64,000 bases of DNA from Anas platyrhynchos (taxonomy: Eukaryota; Chordata; Aves; Anseriformes; Anatidae), in the NCBI RefSeq assembly GCF_047663525.1, contig NC_092601.1, positions 20,124,001-20,188,000 on the forward strand, read 5' to 3'. Made by a program: the position numbers and the translations under genes. The notes under the pieces were generated by a model, which searched no databases, was not told the origin of the DNA, and was given only the letters and a program-made list of their open reading frames with translations. Below, piece after piece: positions 56,754-64,000 of the stretch; positions within the stretch are counted from its first letter, which is position 1; the number at the start of each line of letters is the position of its first letter.

Positions 56754-57586
56754 CGACATTTGCGGGGCGCACCGGGGGGGGGGTCCATGGGGCTAGGGGG
56801 GACCCCAACGAGGGGGGGGGGGAACCAAAACGAGGGGGGAACCAAGTGTGCGGGGTGCTGTTTCCGAGGGGACACATTTGTGGGACGCACCGGGGGGGGG
56901 GAACCAAAATGAGGGGGGAACCATTTGTGCGGGGTGCTGTTTCCGTGGGGACGCATTTGCGTGGCGCACCGGGGGGAAACAAAATGAGGGGGGAACCAAG
57001 TGTGCGGGTGCAGTTTCCGGGGGGACACATTTGCGGGGCGCACCGGGGGGAACCAAAATGAGGGGGGAACCAAGTGTGTGGGGTTTTGTTTCCGGGGGGA
57101 CACATTTGCGTGGCGCACCGGGGGGGGAACCAAAATGAGGGGGGAACCAAGTGTGCGGGGTGCTGTTTCCGGGGGGACACATTTGCGTGGCGCACCGGGG
57201 GGAACCAAAATGAGGGGGGAACCAAGTGTGCGGGGTTTTGTTTCCGGGGGGACACATTTGCGAGTCGCACCGGGGGGAACCAAAATGAGGGGGGAACCAA
57301 GTGTGCCGGGTTCCGTTGCCGGGGGGACACATTTGCGGGGCGCACCAGGGGAACCAAAATGATGGGGGAACCAAGTGTGCGGGGTGCTGTTTCCGTGGGG
57401 ACGCATTTGCGGGGCGCACTGGGGGGGGAACCAAAATGAGGGGGGAACCAAGTGTGCGAGTTGTTGTTTCCGTGGGAACGCTTTTGCGGGGCGCACTGGG
57501 TAGGGGGAACCAAAATGAGGGGGGAACCAAGTGTGCGGGGTGCTGTTTCCGGGGGGACGCATTTGCGGGGAGCACCTGAGGGGGGG
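56754..57586. repeat. G-rich minisatellite of unit 5, 10 repeats
   Basis: Same repeat order as unit 4. Confidence 0.93.
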
Positions 57587-57589
57587 TCC

Positions 57590-58037
57590 ATAGGGTTAGG
57601 GTTGGGGGGGTCGGGGGTTAGGGTTGGGGGGTTAGGGTTGGGGGTTACGGTTAGAGGGTTAGGGTTAGATCCGTTAGGGTTGGGGGGTTAGGGTTGGGGG
57701 TTTAGGGGGTTGGGGTTTAGGGTTAGAGGGTTAGGGTTAGATCCGTTAGGGTTAGGGGGTTAGGGTTGGGGGTTAGGGGGTTGAGGGGTTAGGATTAGGG
57801 GGTTTGGGGGTTAGAGTTAGGGGGTTAGGGTTGGGTGGTTGGGTTTGGGGGGTTGGGGTTGGGGGGTCGGGGGTTAGGGTTGGGGGTTAAGGGGTTGGGG
57901 GGTTAGGGTTAGGGGGTTAGGGTTAGATCCGTTAGGGTTAGGGGGCTAGGGTTAGATCCGTTAGGGTTAGGGGGCTAGGGTTGGGGGGTTAGGGGGTTGG
58001 GGGGCTAGGGTAAGAGGGTTAGGGTTAGGGGTTTATG
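57590..58037 (+). repeat. Telomere-like block 2 of unit 5
   Basis: Same as unit 4. Confidence 0.9.
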
Positions 58038-58039
58038 TG

Positions 58040-58239
58040 CCCGGGCACATTTTAGCGCGGCGCCGCCCGGACACATTTTAGCGCGGCGCCGCCCGGACAC
58101 ATTTTAGCGCGACGCTGCCCGGACAGATTTTAGCGCGGCGCCGCCCGGCCAAATAATAGGGAGGCGCCGCCCGGACACATTTTAGCGCGGCGATGCCCGC
58201 ACGCATTTTAGCGCAGCACCGCCCGGGCACATTTCTCAG
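58040..58239. repeat. 26-bp GC repeat (7 copies) with splice donor, unit 5
   Basis: Donor at 58239/58240. Confidence 0.9.
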
Positions 58240-59529
58240 GTAAGTGTAGTGAGCAGCTGAGGTAAAGGAGCTGGGAACAGAGAGGTATTGCACAACTGTA
58301 TGTTGCATCAGTAGTAGTGAGCGTTGTGCAGAAGGTGGGTATCAGTGCTGGCATGCTAGTGAATGCTGGTTCTCTGTTTTTGCTAGCGATGATGAACCTG
58401 TTTGACATAATTCCATTTGAAAAAGTTCCAATTACTGGCCTGGTCGTGTTGTCCTTTTAATATTAAAAGCTGCAGCAAAAGCATGGGGATTGTTGCTTCT
58501 AGAAACACCCCAGTTCTCTTGTCTGCTCTCTGCATATTGTTCAGGTAAAGCAGATTTAAAAAACAAGCAAACATAATGAAAACCAGCTGCTGCTGCTCCT
58601 GTTCTGTTCCTACTTTCTTGTGCTTTGTCCCTCCCCTTTACAACGTGGTCTGGATTGAATGCTGGGCGGGGCCAAATGGTATATGAACCTCAGGCATGGC
58701 ATTAGAGAGCTCCTTCTGCCTGGGCTGCTCCTTGGGGTAAGTGCTTTGTTTTTCCTTCAGTCAATTGCAGGGTTCTCTAGGCAGGCTGGAGTTTATAGAT
58801 TTCTAGAATTTTTAAGTGCTTGGAATTCACTCAATAGAGGGATATTTAGTAGAGGTTGCTGTCTCACTTTTTTTTGTGATGGTGGGATACTTTTCTGTTT
58901 TTGAGCTATGTTTTAATCTCTAGATGTATACACCTACTTGTGTAATTTTCCAGAGGACTAAAACCAGCCTCATTTCATGCTGCATATGGCTTGGCAGTGT
59001 AGATGCAGCATTACCAAGAGCCTGAGCAGGGTTGTATCAGAGCCTCCTTTTTCCTTTGCAAAGGGTATGTCTGTGATTACCCCTGCCAGGGCTGCTGTGT
59101 GTGCATGTCTTTTTGGCATTTGCGGAGCTCAGTTGTTTTTTTTTTTTTGTGTGTGTGTGTGTGTGTGTATGTTTTAAGTTTTTATTTTCTTGATGGGCAA
59201 ATAGTGTGTGTGCTGAGCGTGGTTGGCAGGAGGATGTGGGGAGCTGCTCAGGACCGGTAGGTTTGGTTTCTCGGAGCGTGTGGCAGCCTTCCTGTGTGAT
59301 GTGACGGATTGTTGGGCGGTAACATTCCAGCTTGTGTGTCTTAGGCAATGTAGCTTGAGTAGTGTGTGTTGTGTGGCCTGGGCAGAGTTTAGAGTGGTGC
59401 TGTGAGCGAGGAATCTGAGTTAGACCTGGTGAGCAGCTGAAGTACCGGAGCTGGGAAGAGAGAGGTATTGCAGCAGGTACGCTGTGGCTGTGAGGTGCCT
59501 CAGAGTGTGCTTTTCTCTTGTCTCTGCAG

Positions 59530-60400
59530 GTGCTTTGTGCAGTCGTGAACAGGGAAGGGAAATCCTCACGTCACAAAGCTCTGAGGGAAGGTGAGTGTTG
59601 TCAGCCTGGTCATCCCTTATCTGAAGCGAAGGGAAGACGCTCAGGTGTTTCCCTGTGAGGGTTGGAGGTGAGGCTGATTGGGATAGAGGAGCAGTGTGGC
59701 AGGTGGGTGCTTGTAAGCACAGTGGTCCTTTTGTCCTTTTGTGTTCCCAGGTGGCGTGCATGATGCTGGCCGCTCCTTTCAAGCTTGGACGTAATTTTCA
59801 GGTACAGAGGCAAGTGGCCTGCTGTTTTGAAAGGATAAAACTAAAGATGGGGTCCCTTTTGTTGTTGAGGAATGGGTGCTACTGCTGGCAGTTGAATGTT
59901 TATATTCTTCCTGCCTTTCTCCTTTGGTCAGGCTGAAATGCAGTGTGCATTTCACACGTGTTGTCCTTTTAATATTCAAAGCTGCAGCAAAAGCATGGGG
60001 ATTGTTTCTTCTAGAAACACCCCAGTTCCCTTGTTTGTGCTCTGCATGCTGTTGAGCTAAGGCAGATTTAAAAGAAAATACAGGTAACACAAAAAACAAC
60101 AAGAACAACAATAAAAAACAACATTGGCTGACTCGCTGTGAATGCAACGATCATTTAATCACTTTATTTTCCCAGGTGGTGTGGATGATACTGGCTGCAC
60201 TGTTGGAGCTTGGATTCGGAGAGGAACAGGTGAGCACAGTCTTATGGTGCATCAGTAGTAGTCAGCATTGTGGAGAAGGTGAGCAATGGGGCTGGAATCC
60301 TAGTGAATGCTGGTACTCTGTTTTTGCAGCTGATGATGAGCCTTCAGTTGACTAAGATGACAATCAGTGCCTGTGCATTTCTTGAGGCGGAGGGACTTTA
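59530..60400 (+). other. Conserved splice-bounded exon set, unit 5
   Basis: E2 59530-59590, E3 59751-59801, E4 60176-60229, E5 from 60330. Confidence 0.5.
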
Positions 60401-61361
60401 CCATGCAGCAACCTGAGAGCTAAGTTGGGGGGCACCTGGGATTTGCATATCTGGGGTGGCTAATGGGAGCTGGGAGCCAGAGCAGCATGGAGCGTGCTGG
60501 CTGAATAGACTTGGTGCCACTGTGAGGGTGTTTCAGGCTGGGTCACGTTCAGGCTGCTTGTGGCTGGGTCACCAGCCTAATAGAAGCAGCGGGATAATTT
60601 TGTAGCGTGCGTGCGCCAGGCAGGACAGTTTCCTTCTGTTCGTCTGTCTTGTAGTGTTGCTTCTGCAGTGTCTTTTCTGTGCTTCTCGGGTCTTGATATC
60701 CTCCTGGCTTTTTAGATTGGACTGACTAGACAGGCGACTTGGTAGCTGTGCTGAAGGGCCTCAATGCTTGTTTTGTCATCATGACTCTGATCCGAGCACT
60801 TCTTGTCTTGCAGTCGCTGCTTGAAGTGCAGATCTGTTTGAGGTCTTGCGATCTCAAACCGAATATGATGCACATCTCTTTCCATCCTCACTCTTGCAGA
60901 AGACATCTGGGCCGCATCAGGAGCTCTTGCTTGGGAATTGATTTCCTAAGCGTCTTCTTAGGGGGTTTTCACTCCCCATCCCTCTGGTCTCTTGTCCTGA
61001 AGGCAGGCTTTTTAGGCCTCCATCATCCCAGTTCTGGCAGTTGCTTCCAGTCGCGTGTCGTGACATTCGAGTCTCTGGTAGGGTCTGGTGCAGAGCACCT
61101 GTTCTGACTTGCTGTTGCTGTAGGGCTTTCTTTTTGGGGGTCACTTTTTCTTGCGCCTAGTGTTGTGTGTTTTGTTTGTAGTGTTTGTGGCGTGCCTGTG
61201 TGTGTACGTGTTTGGTCTGGAGCTGTCCTGCCTGGCAGTTAGTGATTAACGTGGCAGTGCATGGGTGTACTAATACATTGTCTGGACTGTGTTGGTGAAG
61301 ACATCCGGTCTGCCTCTGGGCACTTGCTGAAGGGCATCTAGCACAGTATATGTGTTTGCGA

Positions 61362-61607
61362 GCAACTTCTCGTTTACCTCTATTTATTTAAAAAATTGTA
61401 AAATTTAATTGCAATCCAGTTTGGGACCAGTCATGTATGACACCAGGGGGCTTGTCCGGGAGGGCTTTGGTTCCTGAATTCTTATTTGATCTAGGAGAGG
61501 CGCCCCAGCATTTGGTGGCTGCTGTTCAAGTCTGGTCGGGACTAATGGCATCTCGAACCTGAATAAAGGTAAGCTAAGGTTTTGATTTTTTTTTTCAGCT
61601 CCCTTGC
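61362..61607 (+). mobile_element. Retroviral leader fragment, unit 5
   Basis: Primer-binding-site-like stretch begins at 61445. One private base change upstream (CAATCCAGTTTGG instead of CAATCCGGTTTGG). Confidence 0.5.
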
Positions 61608-61906
61608 TGGCTGCAGCACTATATTTTGCCCGTAATTCTGCGTGTGAAGATCTGAATGAAGACAACGGAGTCGTAAGAGTTTAAAGCGTATACTGTTCTG
61701 TTGGATGGGTTTTGGTTCAAAAGTTTTTTAGTGTTAGGGCTTGAGGCTTTTTTGAAAGGGTGGTAAGTGCTTGGGTTCCAGTGAGTGCTGGTAAATGTAG
61801 TTCTCGAACACTGGGCCTGTGATGGGTCAAGCCAGCTGCCTGGGGAATGCTGGTAGGCGTAGTTTTCCGGCACCGGGCTTCCAGGAGGCCATGTTTGGTG
61901 CCCAGA

Positions 61907-62254
61907 GCATGCCGGGTGGGGGTTGGGGGTAAGGGGGGTTGGGGGGTCAGGGGTTAGGGGGGTTAGGGTTAGAGGTTTAGAGTTGGGGTTAGATCCGTTA
62001 GGGTTGGGGGGTTAGGGTTGGGGGGTCGGGGGTTAGGGGGTTAGGGGGTTAGCTGGTTGGGGTTGGGGGGTTAGTGGGTTGGGGGGTTAGGATTAGAGGG
62101 TTAGGGTTACATCCGTTAGGGTTAGGGGGTTAGGGTTGGGGGGTCGGGGGTTAGGGTTAGATCCGTTAGGGTTAGGAGGTTAGGGTTGGGGGGTTGGGGG
62201 TTAGGGTTGGGGGGTTGGGGGTTAGGGTTAGATCCGTTAGGGTTAGGGGGTTAT
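61907..62254 (+). repeat. Telomere-like block 1 of unit 6
   Basis: Resembles units 2 and 3 (no GGTTAGGAGG variant) and has a private AGAGGTTTAGAG. Confidence 0.9.
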
Positions 62255-62309
62255 GGGCCCGGGCACATTTTAGCGCGGCGCCGCCCGGACCCATTTTAGC
62301 GCGGCTCAG

Positions 62310-63066
62310 CGACATTTGCGGGGCGCACCGGGGGGGGGGTCCATGGGGCTAGGGGGGACCCCAACGAGGGGGGGGGGAACCAAAACGAGGGGGGAACCAA
62401 GTGTGCGGGGTGCTGTTTCCGAGGGGACACATTTGTGGGACGCACCGGGGGGGGGAACCAAAATGAGGGGGGAACCATTTGTGCGGGGTGCTGTTTCCGT
62501 GGGGACGCATTTGCGTGGCGCACGGGGGGGAAACAAAATGAGGGGGGAACCAAGTGTGCGGGTGCAGTTTCCGGGGGGACACATTTGCGTGGCGCACCGG
62601 GGGGAACCAAAATGAGGGGGGAACCAAGTGTGTGGGGTTTCGTTTCCGGGGGGACACATTTGCGTGGCGCACCGGGGGGGGGAACCAAAATGAGGGGGGA
62701 ACCAAGTGTGCGGGGTTTTGTTTCCGGGGGGACACATTTGCGAGTCGCACCGGGGGGAACCAAAATGAGGGGGGAACCAAGTGTGCCGGGTTCCGTTGCC
62801 GGGGGGACACATTTGCGGGGCGCACCAGGGGAACCAAAATGATGGGGGAACCAAGTGTGCGGGGTGCTGTTTCCGTGGGGACGCATTTGCGGGGCGCACT
62901 GGGGGGGGAACCAAAATGAGGGGGGAACCAAGTGTGCGGGGTGTTGTTTCCGTGGGAACGCTTTTGCGGGGCGCACTGGGTAGGGGGAACCAAAATGAGG
63001 GGGGAACCAAGTGTGCGGGGTGCTGTTTCCGGGGGGACGCATTTGCGGGGAGCACCTGAGGGGGGG
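62310..63066. repeat. G-rich minisatellite of unit 6, 9 repeats
   Basis: The shortest array in the window; repeat types match the ends of the long arrays of units 2 and 3 with the middle missing. Confidence 0.93.
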
Positions 63067-63069
63067 TCC

Positions 63070-63486
63070 ATAGGGTTAGGGTTGGGGGGGTCGGGGGTTA
63101 GGGTTGGGGGGTTAGGGTTGGGGGTTACGGTTAGAGGGTTAGGGTTAGATCCGTTAGGGTTGGGGGGTTAGGGTTGGGGGTTTAGGGGGTTGGGGTTTAG
63201 GGTTAGAGGGTTAGGGTTAGATCCGTTAGGGTTAGGGGGTTAGGGTTGGGGGTTAGGGGGTTGAGGGGTTAGGATTAGGGGGTTTGGGGGTTAGAGTTAG
63301 GGGGTTAGGGTTGGGTGGTTGGGTTTGGGGGGTTGGGGTTGGGGGGTCGGGGGTTAGGGTTGGGGGTTAAGGGGTTGGGGGGTTAGGGTTAGGGGGTTAG
63401 GGTTAGATCCGTTAGGGTTAGGGGGCTAGGGTTGGGGGGTTAGGGGGTTGGGGGGCTAGGGTAAGAGGGTTAGGGTTAGGGGTTTA
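63070..63486 (+). repeat. Telomere-like block 2 of unit 6
   Basis: Has one instead of two TTAGATCCGTTAGGG / GGGGGCTAGGG segments. Confidence 0.9.
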
Positions 63487-63489
63487 TGT

Positions 63490-63716
63490 GCCCGGGCACA
63501 TTTTAGCGCGGCGCCGCCCGGGCACATTTTAGCGCGGCGCCGCCCGGACACATTTTAGCGCGGCGCCGCCCGGACACATTTTAGCGCGACGCTGCCCGGA
63601 CAGATTTTAGCGCGGCGCCGCCCGGCCAAATAATAGGGAGGCGCCGCCCGGACACATTTTAGCGCGGCGATGCCCGCACGCATTTTAGCGCAGCACCGCC
63701 CGGGCACATTTCTCAG
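63490..63716. repeat. 26-bp GC repeat (8 copies) with splice donor, unit 6
   Basis: Donor CAG/GTAAGT at 63716/63717. Confidence 0.9.
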
Positions 63717-64000
63717 GTAAGTGTAGTGAGCAGCTGAGGTAAAGGAGCTGGGAACAGAGAGGTATTGCACAACTGTATGTTGCATCAGTAGTAGTGAGCG
63801 TTGTGCAGAAGGTGGGTATCAGTGCTGGCATGCTAGTGAATGCTGGTTCTCTGTTTTTGCTAGCGATGATGAACCTGTTTGACATAATTCCATTTGAAAA
63901 AGTTCCAATTACTGGCCTGGTCGTGTTGTCCTTTCAATATTAAAAGCTGCAGCAAAAGCATGGGGATTGTTGCTTCTAGAAACACCCCAGTTCTCTTGTC

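Larger units (their letters stand above)
56167..61722 (+). repeat. Macrosatellite unit 5 (5556 bp), short class
   Basis: Sister of unit 4 with a 10-repeat G-rich array; its (GT)n tract is again the long form. Private change GTGCGAGTTGTTG at about 57455. Confidence 0.95.
61723..64000 (+). repeat. Macrosatellite unit 6, partial at window edge
   Basis: The first 2278 bp of another unit, cut by the window end shortly after the TTCTAGAA block. The array therefore continues to the right. Confidence 0.95.

Overview
The window is vertebrate and most likely avian. It carries CR1 LINE fragments with the typical bird CR1 3' end (ATTCTGTG-type terminal repeats), a spliced gene with long AT-rich introns, and large blocks of TTAGGG-like DNA. 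The species cannot be named from the sequence. No bacterial-style genes are present, and almost every long open frame is a side effect of GC-rich tandem repeats.

From left to right: (1) 1-9.2 kb is intronic or intergenic DNA with a 5' CR1 piece (minus strand), more CR1 3' fragments and one degraded LTR-like element. (2) 9.2-17.3 kb holds the last four coding exons of UNKL (unkempt-like zinc finger/RING protein, plus strand) and its long 3' UTR. (3) 17.44-18.16 kb is a nine-copy, roughly 80-bp CpG-rich minisatellite with NRF1-type and CTCF-like motifs. It sits at the border between unique DNA and the repeat zone. (4) 18.2-30.7 kb is a mosaic of diverged, older copies of a subtelomeric module. 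It includes a 62-bp promoter-motif minisatellite (19.1-19.5 kb) and 43 visually identical copies of a 26-bp, 85 percent GC repeat (24.55-25.67 kb). (5) 30.7-64.0 kb is a head-to-tail macrosatellite of five complete units and one partial unit: 6010, 6948, 6949, 5549, 5556 and at least 2278 bp. Units 2 onward are almost identical.

Each macrosatellite unit has the same order: a degenerate TTAGGG block, a short 26-bp GC repeat, a G-rich minisatellite of about 76 bp per repeat (9 to 28 copies), a second TTAGGG block, a longer 26-bp GC repeat ending in a strong 5' splice site, about 3.1 kb with conserved splice-site-bounded small exons, and a retroviral leader fragment with a tRNA-Pro-type primer binding site. 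The TTAGGG strand reads left to right, so the chromosome end probably lies to the right, with UNKL as the last recognisable gene.

The best candidate for an undescribed system is this macrosatellite. Each unit looks like a transcription cassette: CpG-dense repeat, then splice donor, then several conserved small exons, set among telomere-like DNA. This resembles, by analogy only, mammalian TERRA promoter repeats. Transcription is inferred from sequence signals and has not been shown.
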